A stretch of 64,000 nt of DNA from Corbicula japonica (GCA_038501625.1 JAZAYU010001069.1:1-64000); one strand, 5' to 3'; positions 39,101-54,100 are shown, numbered from the stretch's first letter. The notes: generated by a model not told the origin, from the sequence alone. Numbers and translations: made by a program.

Positions 39101-42100
39101 AAACTGACTGTATATTGGACTAATAACTTTTCAGAGCGGTCAGTCTGTTTCTGCAGTTCCGCCGCCACCTCCTCCACAGGTTCACATGTGTCAGCCGCTG
39201 CTGGACTCAGTAGCTGCTCACATTACCTCCCCTTCCTTCAACCACACACTACACAAGACGTTTGGACCGGCTATGTCAGCCATGTTTGGCAATCCTATCA
39301 GGTAAAGTAAAATAAAGTCACCCACTTTCTCCTGTACAATTGCCAGCTAGTTTGATTTCTAAGTAGCTCAAATAGGGAATGTTTTTAATGTTGCTTAAAA
39401 TCTTCACTATTTCTAAACAGTAGTTTTCTTTGGTCAAAGACTGATAACACATTGTAATGTTGCCATAGATGTAAGAAGGTTTGTGTATGAATTAAGCATT
39501 TTAATTAAATTTTGAAAGATTCTGACTTATAGGGGTAAAACATTATCCATGTTGTCTCTGTCTTTTAAAATTCTGGTCCCAAGGTTATAAAACTTGAGAA
39601 TTGAAATCAGTCTCAAATAACAAGCATCAGATAAGCAATCAGATGCTTGATATTTGAGACTGGTTTCCAGTCTCAGTTTTTTAACCTTCAGCCTGCCAGA
39701 CAAACCTGCTGCACTTGTCTGATTGATTTTCAGAAAGCTGAGACAAAAATCTGAAATTTTTAAAATCTGTTCATCAGTTTACAAAATACTCATATGTAAT
39801 AATTAGCATTAAAAATATTTTAATTGAAATTGCAATGATATTTTTTTTTTAGTTTACTGCAACGATTTGCTGATGTTGATAATTATTTAGAAATAAGCCA
39901 TCAATACTGGTGCATATGCCAAACTTGTTGGAAAAAATTCATATAATTGAATCATTGGACCCAGTGTGCTAAGTGATTATTTAGTTAAGAAATAATAAAT
40001 AGCATTAGGTGATATATAGCAGGATATATCACAGGGCGGAGTTCAGATGCATAAGGATATATAACGAGGGACGTAAATTCAATGAGAAAAACGTCGAGTC
40101 GTGTTAGAATACATGTATGTAATAAAGAAGGGTTTTTGTGTCACCCTTTCAAAGAAAAGGCGATACATAGGGATCCCTTTGTCCGTCCATCCGTCACGAA
40201 AACTTAACGTTGGCTATAACTTTGCCATTTCTTAATATTTCTTCATCAAACTTTCAAATTATACTGCTTATGACAACACGGTCACGATCATACTAAATTC
40301 TTTAGATCAAGGACACATTTGATGGAGTTATGCCCCTTTTTTATCACGAAAACTTAACGTTAGCTTCAACTTTGCCATTTCTTAATATTTCTACATCAAA
40401 CTTTCAAATTATACTGCTTATGACAACATGGTTATGATGATGCCAAATTCTTTAGGTCAAGGTCACATTTAATGGAGTTATGCCCCTTTTTCATCACGAA
40501 AACTTAACGTTGGCTATAACTTTGCCATTTCTTCATATTTCTTCATAAGACTTTCAAATTATACTGCTTATGACAACACGGTCATGATGATGCCAAATTC
40601 TTTAAGGCAAGGTCACATTTGATGGAGTTATGCCCCTTTTTGTACTTTAATTTTGACATGAAAACTTAACGTTGGCTATAACTTTGCCATTTCTTAATAT
40701 TTCTTCTATAAACTTTCAGATTATACTGCTTATAACAGCACGGTAATGAGTATGCCAAATTTTTAGGTTAAGGTCACATTTGATGGAGTTATGCCCCTTT
40801 TTGTACTTTAATTTTGACACGAAAACTTAACATTGGCTATAACTTTGCCATTTCTAAATATTTCTTCATCAAACTAATGAATTATATTGCTCATGACAAC
40901 ACGCTTACCATTATGTCAAGGTCAAGATAGAGTTATGATCCTTTTTTACTTGCATTTTTATTCTGACATAGAACCGGAGGGAGACACAAGTGTTCAACTG
41001 AACACCCATCTAGTATATGTTTAAAAATAATAAGTCTAGATTTATCAAGACAAACATGGACAGACTGTTGAAACTCCCTAGTAGTGATGTTTCACAGCTT
41101 CATTAATGATGACACACAGGTGATTTTGAGACACTGAATGGGAAAATGTGATATTCTAAATAAAATCACAAATATAAATGAGATTATAAGTGTAATATTA
41201 GTAGTTTTTGCCAGGAAATCTTTGCAGTATAATTAAAAAAATCCAGTTTCTCAAAAGGGCAATTGAGAATATATTTTCGGTCTAGTAGTCGTTTTATACC
41301 TAACCTTAGGTAATATGAAACCTTCACCAATCATATACACTGTCAAGAAACCTTTTTTGAAAAACATGTAGAATGCTGGTCCCTGTTTTTGACTCATTGA
41401 TTTCTTACAGGTTTTCTTTAGTAATGAGATTGGGGTATGTCGTTTAGCGGGCGTCGACATCTCATTCAGTTCACACTTTCTTATCAACCATTCAAGTTAG
41501 AGCTTTGAAACTTATCATAGTTGTCTGACATCACAATAGCAATTATCAGGAGAACTTTTGAAGCTCTTGACTGTATTTTGTCATAGTTATTTCCCCTTTT
41601 TAACTTAAAATATTTTAAGACGAAAACCTGGTTTCCTTAAATTGCTGCATCTTCTTGTATAATTAGAAATATGACATAAAAAATAATATTTAAACAAATA
41701 ACAATACAAATTACTTAAACCTCACTTAAGTTGAAGTTCTTTTATTTGGTGTCACAAACATCCTGGCATCAATGGAGTGTATTATCATTAACCCAGTGTT
41801 GATACTTGAGTATGTCCACTTAAGTTATCTGGCAGATTTATATGAATTTTAAAATTTACTCTTTACTCCATAAATATGACTTTATTGCATTGACAGACAT
41901 TGTAAATCCAGATCAGATTGCACAAATATGCCAGCTTATGTGGATATACATTGGTCACACAGGTAATAAAAATCATATAATTATAAAATAATGGAGTAAA
42001 GGGATAAACTTGTGTCTTATGTTCTTCCTTTACAGACCCCCAAGCCCCCCTGCAAAGAAACGTAAGGTAGAGGAGAGAAGTAAGATCCCAGACATCCTGC

Positions 42101-45100
42101 AGGGGGAGATAGCGCGGCTTGACCGGAGGTTCAAAGTGAAACTGGACCCTGTTCAGCATACCGACTCCACTGATATATATCTTATCTGCAGACTAGGTAT
42201 GAATTTTTTTTTTACTTTTGAATGTTTGCCTGTTTGATATATATATACATGTGTAATCTAATTTAAAAAGAATGGTGCCCCAACCTTAAAGTTAACATAC
42301 TCAGAATGGAGACAAAGCTTAAATCTCAATTATCTAATTGGTTGAAACTGAGCACAATCTCGGAGCTGACCAATGGCAAGCTTTAGTTCTTAGGTTGGAC
42401 TCAGTCTCATTATAATAAAGTATGCAAAAATCCAACCTGCGCAAAATAAAGTGATGCATTCTAAAGTTCTAATTAAACCTGTTTATTTGGCCTGCTTGAA
42501 AATGCCTTATGCCTTTATAGTAGAATTATTTTAATGAGGCAAAATAAATTGGCTTGATGATCTCCAAATAATCTGTAATCAAAAAAGAAATTAGTTGAAA
42601 AAAGTTCAAATAAAAATCAGAAATATTATTTAAATTTATTTCTTCATTTTTTACTGTTAAAAACAATATGACAATGCAGCTAGAAAGTGTGCTAGTAATT
42701 TTTTTAAAGGATTTGATTTTTAAAATTATCTTCGTTTTTTCAGATGATCAGTATTTACCAAGTGTACCGCCAATTCTTGTTACTGTACCACATGATTATC
42801 CCGAAAACAGCCCGGAATGTTCCACAAGTCGCAAAGATTATGGTAAGTATATACATAGAAAACCAGTCTAAATGTTTCAGAAAATCCAGTCAGTAGAAAG
42901 TTCCATAAAACCAGTGCCCAAGGTTATAAAACTGAGCATGGAAACCAGTCTCAAATCTCAAGCATCTGATTGGCTGAAATGGCGACCAGTCAATCAGATG
43001 CTTGAGATTTGAGACTGGTTTTCAATCTCAGCTTTATAACCTTCAACCCAGACTTCTCAAAGTGGTTACTTCTAGTTACAGTAATAGTTACAACTGCCTT
43101 TACAAGAAACCATGCGATTACTAGAAGATCATGTAACATGGAAAATCGCTGACAACATCAAACAAACACTGTGATCACTATTCAAAGATCAATAAATTAT
43201 TTAATCATCTGCTGTTTTTAATTGCTAAAACAACCTCAAAAAACTTCCTTTCAAATGTACAAATAGGAGAGCATATTAATTTCAGGTTGAGCCAATATGA
43301 AAAATGCAACTTAACAAAATCTTATTAAAATTCTTGTGAAGGCAGTGATTAATGTGATGTTAAGGGAAAGTAAGTCTGCAGGGAGTTTGCTTGGAGCACA
43401 CAAATCTAGCCTGTTCTGGTGGCCAGAAGGATTACAATAAGCTTTGCCTTAGTGTTTCATAAGTCTTATAGGTGAAACACATAAAAAAGCCCGGAATATC
43501 CTACAAGATCAAACAGAATTATCATACAAGATAGATTGATCAGAACATCAAACAAGATAAAATGAACAGAATATCCTACAAGATAGAATGAACTGAATGT
43601 CCTATAAGATAGATAAACAGAATATCCTACAAGATACAATGAAAAGAATGTCATACAAGATAGAATGAACAGAATTTCCTTCAAGATAAAATAAACAATA
43701 TCCTACAAGGTAGAAAAACAGAATATCCTACAAGATACAATGAAAAGAATGTCATACAAGATAGAATGAACAGAATTTCCTTCAAGATAGAATAAACAAT
43801 ATCCTACAAGATAGAATGAACAGAATGTCCTACAAGATAGAATGAACAGAATGTCCTACAAGATAGAATGAACAGAATGTCCTACAAGATAGAATGAACA
43901 GAATGTCCTACAAGTTAGAATGAACAGAATGTCCTACAAGATAGAATGAACAGAATGTCCTACAAGATAGAATGAACAGAATGTCCTACAAGTTAGAATG
44001 AACAGAATGTCCTACAAGACAGGGCAAAATTAATAAAATATCCTGCAAGCTAGAACAAATATAATTTGCCACAAGATAGAACAAGTGTATCCCTTATTCT
44101 TGTTACTGGACTACCTAATTACATAATAGTCACCTCACTTCCTTCATATTCTGGTAAGATATTGTGAAGTTTGATATCTAAATTTTCTGAACACATATCT
44201 AGAAAACATCCAAGAGTTCTCCATCATCTAGAAATTTCACAGTAAGCATTGACAAAGTGTGCTTATCATTTTTGTCACAGTACCTCATGAATATCCTAGA
44301 AAACAGAAGGTTTGCCAAGTCTGTAAAATTATGATGTATAGCTCATTTCATGCGACTGTACCACATAATTTCACTGACAAGAAGACAAGTGATAAAGCTG
44401 CAAACATTACAGATATGAGCAACTGCACCACCCCTGACAGGATAGCAGTGTATCACCATTCTTTTGTGTTGTACATGTCCCCATTCAGGGTTGTACAGGA
44501 TCTAAGAATAACTTTCTGCCACAGTTATAATATTCCTTATTAACCGCCAATTCTAGACAGTATTTTTTTTTATATAACAAAAAAGTGAAAATAGTGCCCA
44601 AGACCATAAAAAAAGATTGGAGACTTGTCACAATATCAGCCAATCAAATGCTTGAGATTTGAGACTGGTCTCCCGATTTAGTTTTATGATCTTGGGCATA
44701 TGTTTACACAACAATATTTCTGAAAAAGACTGACACAGGTGTCTACAGGTGGGAAAACATGGGTGGTCTTGTACTAATCATGATTGGTACTTTATCATAA
44801 TTAAGATTTCTGGTAGCACATAAATTATTATCAGCTGAGCAGGATGAGGGAAGACATTGCTTGGACCTGTCTGCAGTATGTTATAGCAGTGATCGGCGAT
44901 AACGTCATCAACACGTGGTTTGCGCACCACGTCATACGCAAAAAGCCAAAGGTAGTACAAGTAACTTTTAACAATAAAGGCAGATAGTAAACAAGTATAC
45001 GCTGTAAATGGTCAGAAGGCTAAACTTACAATACAAGAACATTCACTGTATTTATGAAATAAATGTATATACAGTAAATGCTGTAGTAGATCTTCTTGAT

Positions 45101-48100
45101 TAAATAAATATCTGGTTGACCAAAGAAGTAATGTCACTTTTGGTCCCTTTCATAATCAAAGCTTTCTAAACATTTACTCCGTGGGATACGGCTTATATAC
45201 TACGTGCGACCAATGTAGATCAAGATCATTCAGCACATCAGAGCAGTCTGATCAGGATCTAGACAGTTTTCTACTTGTCATTAATAACCTGATGCCCATG
45301 ATAGCCTATCAAAAGCACTATTGTAGACCCTGATCTGATGTTCTGGTTGATGTGGATCTAAACTGGTTGCACAAGGGATGAAAGCTGTATCCACCGGTGA
45401 AGCGTTAAATTGCGGCATAATTACTGTTTATAGAGCTCCGAGACAGTCATTACGAACCCCGGTTCATGGATTTTAAGCATGGTGTCTTAAAAGGTTTATG
45501 GCAATAATATGAGTCTACAATGGTGATTATGTCAAGAACAATATCATGGGTTCAAGTGGATATTTTGTGTACAATAGGCCTGTAATTAAGGTGATGAAGT
45601 ATTTTATTTTCTTAAATTATCAACTCTTATTCTAAGGAAGTCTACATCCCTCTATGAACTGATAATACAGCATCTCTTTCAATGCAGTAGGATAGAAAAT
45701 AGACCTGCTTAAAAAACATTTTGTAGATGCATGAAAAAATATTTTTAAAAAAAAAACAGACAAGCAAAATTATTATCAGACTAGTAGCTAGTGTAAAATA
45801 AAAAGCAAGCGGTGGGATATTTTATAAATTGATAAAAAGAAGACTTTGGAAGCCGCAAAACACGACATGTATCAAAATATTGCAGTCTCGGGTTGATTGA
45901 GCCTGTTAATGGGCTGTAATGGGAATACATATTGCTGTCCAAGCTGCTTAGCCCAGGGTACTAAAAATGTCTTTATTAAATAATAAATAATAAACATCTG
46001 ATTACGATGTATCCATAAAATGTATAGCTCTGTCTTATAAATGATTAGATATTGTCATTTTCATAAATCCAATTTACTTCTTGCATATGCGGTCGATCAT
46101 CATATCTACTGTCAGTATTAAGTTGTCCATAAAACAATGCCGAATTGTTCTTTTTCTGAGTCGGATTTATTCTTGAACACTTTCTTTGCTTTCCGTCATT
46201 GTGTATGCACTGTTGATGGTAGTACAGCATCGATTGTTTGTACTACCTTTCTCAACGGCTTATCAGTCGGTGCTATTTATAGAAACAAATCTTATCTGAC
46301 GATCACTGCTATAGTAGGACTAAGATGAATATAGGCTGTTTTCACTTGGATAAATATTAGCTGGTTCCATTAGATTAATATAGGCATCGTTCACATTGTT
46401 GACAAAAGAATAGGCATCATTCACATTGTTGACAAAAGAATAGGCATCGTTCACATTGTTGACAAAAGAATAGGCATTGTTCACATTGTTGACAAAAGAA
46501 TAGGCATTGTTCACATTGTTGACAAAAGAATAGGCATCGTTCACATTGTTGACAAAAGAAGAATCAAACTACTGTGGTATCATGCAAGTTTGTGGGGACA
46601 AATTTTCACACTATACTGGAAAAAAGAATATTTGGGCAGACATTTTCACAGCTGTTTTATTCTGTTGTGACAGATTTTTGCATGGTATAATTTTGCTAGG
46701 GCTTAATTTCGTGCAATTGTCCTAACTCGAAATACAAACAGGTTACTGTTGTCAGTTATAACCATTGTTTGCTCTTTTTATTTAAAAAATAATACACTTG
46801 ACTATCTTACGTTTTGAAAATAAACCCTTTTTTTTTTAAACATTTTCTATCTTCCCAAACTGGATCCTCTATTACAATATAAAAGACATTTTTTCTGAAA
46901 AAGTTTTTTTTCAAGAATAAAAAGCAGTTGACTGATAGTGGGAATTTCCTTAAAAATTCCCAAAACTAATCTAGTTTTAATGCTCCTGATCACAGAGATT
47001 TAAGTATTTCAGTATTGTTAAACTTGATGTTGTGCAACTCTTTATGTAAAATGGTTTCTACCTTTTGAAATTTGGTCCTCTCCTGGCAGTAAATAACACC
47101 CATCAAGAAAAATTTTCTGTAAGTTATTTTTCTGACATGCATTTTGGATAAAGGAATTTTACAGAATGTGGGGACATGTGCTAGTTTTACCCATAGCATG
47201 CACTTTTAATTTAGTTTTCTGTACTCGGCTTTTCACCGAGGATAATAACCTTTTTCCTCAAACTGTCTTACAAATAGATCATGTCATGAGATGTGAATAT
47301 TCTAACATCTTAACATTCAAAACCTTTGAAGCTCATTATTAGCGTTGGGATTCTTGTCTTGTCTTGCATACCAGTTCAGAGTTACCACGTGTATCACTGG
47401 AGGAAGAGAAAAAAGACGCAGATCACGTGCTTACTAGATTATCTATGTTAACCTTTTGTAATAGTTACGTGATTAAAAAATTTATATATTTAAACTGCTA
47501 CATCATGGTGCAAGTAAACTGAAAAATAAAATCTTTATAATCAGATGCTTATTAAAATAAAATGTTTTAATTAACCACTATTATATTGGTTAGGTGGAAG
47601 TGTGTATTGTCTCAGATTTTTCTTATACAAAAATTACCATTGGTGATATTCACTATCTTATTCTTATATACATGGAAGATATAAACATTAAAACCCCATT
47701 TGATAGAGCACAAGGATCAATTAGTTCAATACAAATAACTATATGTAGGACAGAAAAGGTATGCAAGAAAAATGTCACAACAATAAGTAGTAAAGCATAG
47801 GGAACTACCGGTATAAGCACTAGAGTACATGTAACAATAAGAAGTAGAGAACATGGAACAGCAAGTAATAAAGCACATGTAATTTAGTTTAATCATATTT
47901 TATTGCTCTTTTTTAATGCAACACACACATGTAAATGAAAAATCAAATAAATAAATTCAGATAGCAAATGGGTTGGGCTACAAGTTAAACCAACATTAGA
48001 GACAACCCGTCCCATGTAACTGGAATTAATAACACAGGCACAGGGAACAGAATGTAAAGAGCACAGGGAACAGAAAATAGTAGAGCACAGAAAATAGAAA

Positions 48101-51100
48101 GTAGTAAATGACAATGATCAGAGCTGGAGGTTATAAACCTGAGTTTGGAAACCAGTCTCAAATCTCAAGCATCTGATTGCCTGAAATGGCGACTGGTCGC
48201 CATTTCAGCCAATCAGATGCTTGAGATTTGAGACTGATTTCCATGCTCAGTTTTATAACCTTGGGCACTGTAGAACATCTATAGAACACAAGGAAAATTT
48301 GGTGCCGTGATATTTTCATAATTTGCAAGAGCTCAATTTCGCAAATTTCACAATAAGAAAATGTGCAAAATCAAACCTGAGTAAATTCTAAATATGCAGT
48401 GACTTAAGGTATAAGAATAATTAAACTGCACATTTGGAGTCTCAGCAAGAAAATTTGTCCTCACAAAGTTAAATGATATCACAAGTATAATGCACAAGGA
48501 ACAATAAATCGAGCACAAGGAAAGATAAGAAGGGCACATGGAACAACAGTGCTCACGCTGGCTGTTTTAAAATAATAGCCACAAAATTTTTGAAAATTAA
48601 ATTAATAGCCAACGTTTTACGCGTTTCCCCATCCATGGGAAATAGCATTATGATTATTTGTTTTGTTTTTTAATTAACATGATTTATCTAACATAACATT
48701 AATGTTATGAAGATTAACTGTTAATTATTACCTTATTAATTTAACCTAGTCAATGAAAATAATTGGCTTTATGTAAAATTACTGATGATTTTTAATAATA
48801 AGGCATACTTCACTTCACTATTGCAGACAAAATCAATTGGATTCACTGCTATTCACTGCTAAACATACCAAAAAGGTCTAACCTTCAGAGCAGTCTTAAC
48901 CAAACAAAATTGTAAAATATTGCATTAAAGTTTTGGGCAAAAAAATTTAATTCACATCAATTTTCTGCTTAGAATGAGTTTATATGCTATTGGGTAGTGG
49001 CAATGACGATTCGGGATTAGATTAATGGTATGTCAAAAATAGATGTCGCGAAAATGGATGACAAACGTAATTACTAATAAACCAGTAGAAAATTGCAATG
49101 TGAAATAACTTTTCCTAAGCAAAAAATAACCAAAGCAGCTGATTAAACACATTTTTTGAGAAAATAGGAAGTATTTTCTCCGTTAACATGGTTAAAAATC
49201 GGCAATTCGTACCGCGAATTTTTCGTCGTATTTGTCACTTGAGGTACAGTATCTGGCTAGGTTTTTGCTTTGAGAATGGATTTAGAATTTGGCCAGTATT
49301 TAATATTAGATTAGAAAAAAGAACACACAATTTATTCTTATTCTTAAAATATTTGTCTGCTTTGTTAAACATATGATAGGGGAATCATTAATAGAATTCC
49401 CTTGTCATGACATAATGGAAATGCCCAAAGTTTACCGATTACAATCATCAATCATTGACCCGTAGACAAGGACGCCAAGGTGATTATCTTAAGTGACACT
49501 TTGTTAGTTCAATTAGGGGATTAACGACCCACAATTATCAGTTATGTGGCGACCGCTCAGGGCAAAGCGAATGCAAATAAGCTATCAATATCTTGCTTTT
49601 TGACGATTATTTAATCGCCAAATTTTACCGCCAATTCTTTAAAATAATCGACAAAAACGTAAAATTATCGCAAATGGCGACAATGTCGACTGACAGCGTG
49701 AGCACTGGAACAATATATTATTATAGAGCAGTAGGAACAATAGAAGTTAAGAAACCATAATGTAGAGTGCAAGGAACAGTAATTAGAGCAAATGCAACAA
49801 TTTGTAGTAGATTACAAGGAATAGTAATTAGAACACAAAGAATAGTATGTATAAGTGTACAAGGAACAAAAAGTACAGCATTCAAACATTAAGTAGTCCA
49901 ACACAAGAAACAGAGCAGAGCACAGTACTTGAAGGCTAATGGATGTTAGTTTTATCCATGAACAAAATGTCAATTCTATGTAGCAAACTGACTGCAGAAT
50001 TTGTATTCCACGCCATTCCATGCTCACATGGTGCACATGTTGACTTAGCAGTTAGAGGAGAGGTATTTACAGTTAGCAGCCACCAGCATTCATCAACTAC
50101 CTGTCATAAACTGCCAGTTTGAATGTGCCCTAAACTGACATTTTGTTCTAATTTTTACCTGTCTTAAACAGTCACCTGTAGTAAGCAGCCACTTTTTGTC
50201 ATTCCTTTGGGTGGCTTCTTAATACAGGTTTGACTGTATTTCCATTAACATTAAAAAACTATCTTGCTTGGAAGAAGTATGTTTAGAGAAATATATTTCT
50301 AAAAAGGCAGATTTTGCATTTAATTTTTACAGTGTATTACATGGTTCAAAACACATTATAATGTACTCTAGGAACTGTTAAACACATGTTCGGTTTTGCA
50401 ATGATAATGACTTAATCATGTGTTACAATCGATCTGTAATTTATCATCTGCAAAATTGGTTTGTACATAGTTTGAGTACTGCAGAAGACATTAATTCATG
50501 TATATAAATTAAGACTGGATGTTATTCATGAAAAAATGTATTCTACAGATGTGTTCTCCTGGATTTGACACTAGTATGATGTATGATTAATGAAAGTACT
50601 AGAGCATAAACATTGCAATGTCAGCTATTTCCCCCTTGTAAATTAATTCTGATCATCACAGAATAGTTTCTCTATTTTTGTCATTATTGGTGTAGGTATT
50701 TCCTGGCTAAGAACAAGTTATGACAAGGAATCTCAAAACTGGGAAGCTGTCACATTACTTTGCCATGTTCTGAACATATCAATATTTCTCCAAATTTTTT
50801 TCTTTACAGTCGTGATCAAGGAGAAGGGGTGGGGGCAGCAGATTTTTTCTTGTGCATAATGCCTGACTGTCCCTTGATACAATATTTGAGAAGGGCATCC
50901 CAGCTCTACTAATACAAAACTTGACATTTGGTAGCCAGCTCTACTGATACAATATGTGACAAGGGCATCCCAGCTCTACTTATACAAAACTTCACATTGA
51001 GTAGCCAGCTCTACTGACAACAATTTTTGACAAGGCCATCCTAACTGCACAAGTGCAAAACTTGACATTGGGTAGCCGGCTCTACTGATAAAATTTTTGA

Positions 51101-54100
51101 CAAGGGCATCCTAACTGCACAAGTGCAAAACTTGACATTGGGTAGCCGGCTCTACTGATAAAATTTTTGACAAGGGCATCCCAACTTCACAAGTGCCAAA
51201 CTTGACATTGGGTAGCCGGCTCTACTGATAAAATTTTTGACAAGGGCATCCCAACTGCACTAGTGCAAAACATGACATTGAGTAGCCAGCTCTACCCAGC
51301 TGCACAATTGCAAAACTTGACATTTGGTAGCCGGCTCTACTGATATAATTTTTGACAAGGGCATCCCAACTGCACAATTGCAAAACTTGACATTTGGTGG
51401 CCAGCTCTGCTGATATAATTTTTGACAAGGGCATCCCAACTGCACAAGTGCAAAACTTGACATTGGGTAGCCGGCTCTACTGATAAAATTTTTGACAAGG
51501 GCATCCCAACTGCACAAGTGCAAAACTTGACATTGGGAAGCCGGCTCTGCTGATAAAATTTTTGACAAGGGCATCCCAACTGCACAAGTGCAAAACTTGA
51601 CATTGGGTAGCTGGCTCTACTGATAAAATTTTTGACAAGGGCATCCCAACTGCACAATTGCAAAACTTGACTTTGGGTAGCCAGCTCTGCCCAGCTGCAC
51701 AAGTGCAAAACATGACATTTAGTAGCCAGCTCTGCCCAGCTGCACAAGTGCAAAACATGAATTGAGTAGCCAGCTCTGCCCAGCTGCACAAGTGCAAAAC
51801 ATGACATTGAGAAGCCAGCTCTGCCCAGCTGCACAATTGCAAAACTTGACATTTGGTAGCCAGCTCTACTGATATATTTTTTGACAAGGGCATCCCAACT
51901 GCACAATTGCAAAACTTGACATTTGGTAGCCAGCTCTGCTGATATAATTTTTGACAAGGGCATCCCAACTGCACAAGTGCAAATCTTGACATTGGGTAGC
52001 CAGCTCAACTGATAAAATTTTTGTCAAGGGCATCCCAACTGCACAAGTGCAAAACTTGACATTGGGTAGCCAGCTCTGCTGATAAAATTTTTGACAAGGG
52101 CATCCCAACTGCACAAGTGCAAAACTTGACATTGGGTAGCCATCTCTACTGATAAAAGTTTTGACAAGGGCATCCCAACTGCAAAAGTGCAAAATTTGGC
52201 ATTGGGTAGCCAGCTCTGCTGATATAATTTTTGACAAGGGCATCCCAACTGCACAATTGCAAAACTTGACATTTGGTAGCCAGCTCTGCCCAGCTGCACA
52301 AGTGCAAAATATGACATTAAGTAGCCAGCTCTTCCCAGCTGCACAAGTGCAAAACATGACATTGAGTAGCCAGCTCTGCGCAGCTGCACAAGTGCAAAAC
52401 ATGACATTGAGTAGCCAGCTCTGTCCAGCTGCACAAGTGCAAAACATGACATTGAGTAGCCAGCTCTGCCCAGCTGCACAAGTGCAAAATATGACATTGA
52501 GTAGCCAGCTCTGCCCAGCTGCACAATTGCAAAACTTGACATGTGGTAGCCAGCTCTGCTGATATAATTTTTGACAAGGGCATCCCAACTGCACAAGTGC
52601 AAAACATGACATTTAGTAGCCAGCTCTGCCCAGCTGCACAATTGCAAAACTTGACATTTGGTAGCCAGCTCTGCTGATATAAATTTTGACAAGGGCATCC
52701 CAGCTGCACAAGTGCAAAAGGTGACATTGGGTAGCCAGTTCTACTGGTACCATATTTTATATTTGACTTCTACTGTCTTGTCTGTAAACACAGTGCTGAT
52801 AGTTCACCAGTTTGTGCCAAAACAGGAATGAAAAATTATTTGGCTGCCGTTTTGCAGAGAGTTTCACAATTTTTACCATGGTATACATTTGCCTGTTGGC
52901 TTATAGAAAGAAAATGTACGTCTTTCAAACAGAATATCAAAATATGTAATTGCTTTGGAGGTTGCATTACATAATCATCATCGCTTTTTAATGGCTGCAT
53001 GTGTGTATGTTTATACACAATAATCTGACACTGCCTAAAGGTTTCTGCTGTTCACAGGTGGTCTGTATATTTTGTAATTAAGTTATAGATCTACATAAAT
53101 ATAATATTAATATTTAGAGCTTTTTTCCTGGAAAATTTTAATAACACACTTGATGCATTAAGAACACACAGGAAACTTGCTAAAATGAAGTTTAAGAAAT
53201 TCTGATTAATATGCAGTTGTTCATGGAGTGCATTCTGCTTGTCATATGAAACCTGCACTTTTAAAGAAAATTGACCAGTCTCAAATCTCAAGCATCTTAT
53301 TGCTTCAGATAAGAATCAGATGCTTGAGATTTGTCACCATTTTAGCCAATCAGATGCTTGAGATTTGAGACTGGTCTACAGACTTAGTTTATGATCTTGA
53401 GCACTAGAGTATCATGATGCGGCACACTTTTTCTTTCCATCTACTTACTTTTGAAGTTTCTGATCAATGGCACTAGAACATATAGACACCCAACAAATTT
53501 GGTAGTGAGATTAGCCTTGGTAAAACAGATGACCCCTTTTGTTTTAAGGGTCAAAAGATCAAAGGCCACAGTTACAATGACTTATATAAGAATATTTGTT
53601 AACAATAAATAAATAATTGAAGAATGGTTTGATTGACATTCACCAAAGCTAATGTGTTAAGTTTAAAATGGCTCTGGATCAAATTTACCGACACAACCAT
53701 AATTATTGTTGTCATTTGAGGCAGGACACATTGTTGTTGGAGTCCATAACTTCAATTGTTTATTCAAGGAAGATCTCGATAGGGTACATACATGTACTAT
53801 CTGGAGCACTATCACATATTTTCAAATTTAAACAATTAATTAGTCATTAATAAAAAATATATCTAATTGATTATTTTTTTACCTTTATTTTTCATTATCT
53901 GACAATTCACTTACTGGAAAAAAGCGATAAATTTCCTCAACTAAATTCAGAGAGTGGATTTTGGAGGAATCAAGCATGCTTCCAATTATGTTCAATATAT
54001 TCTAAATGCACAGCTTGAAAAAGTAATTTCGAAGCATATTTCTCTTCAGCATGAAATATTATGATTTAATGCACCTGAGAAGATTATGTAGATTCTAAGC

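Larger units (their letters stand above)
39302..42035. other. MED15 intron 13
   Basis: Holds family A copy 7, the tandem repeat at 40136-41010 and family B copy 18. In 41011-41860 I see no feature. Confidence 0.5.
47780..49925. repeat. Degenerate minisatellite, unit about 22-24 bp, interrupted twice
   Basis: Phrases of the type AGAGCACAAGGAACAATAGT recur irregularly at 47780-48115, 48270-48545 and 49705-49925. The gaps are family A copy 10 and the 1.16-kb element at 48547-49707, so the array predates both insertions. Confidence 0.65.

Noticed and set aside
43484..44075. CRISPR-like regular repeat
   Set aside because: Units are contiguous without unique spacers, in a spliced animal gene; it is a minisatellite.
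44259..44543. 95-codon open frame containing TVPHEYP
   Set aside because: It resembles exon 15 only because it is a decayed exon copy; there is no donor site and the rest of the frame does not match MED15.
44917..44934. Small palindrome CGTGGTTTGCGCACCACG
   Set aside because: Too short and isolated to support a regulatory or mobile-element call.
51337..52698. Long - strand open frames with Cys-rich repeats
   Set aside because: They arise from a stop-poor 70/45-bp satellite that is open in more than one frame, have no start context or splice support, and are repeats in DNA first. Not called as genes.
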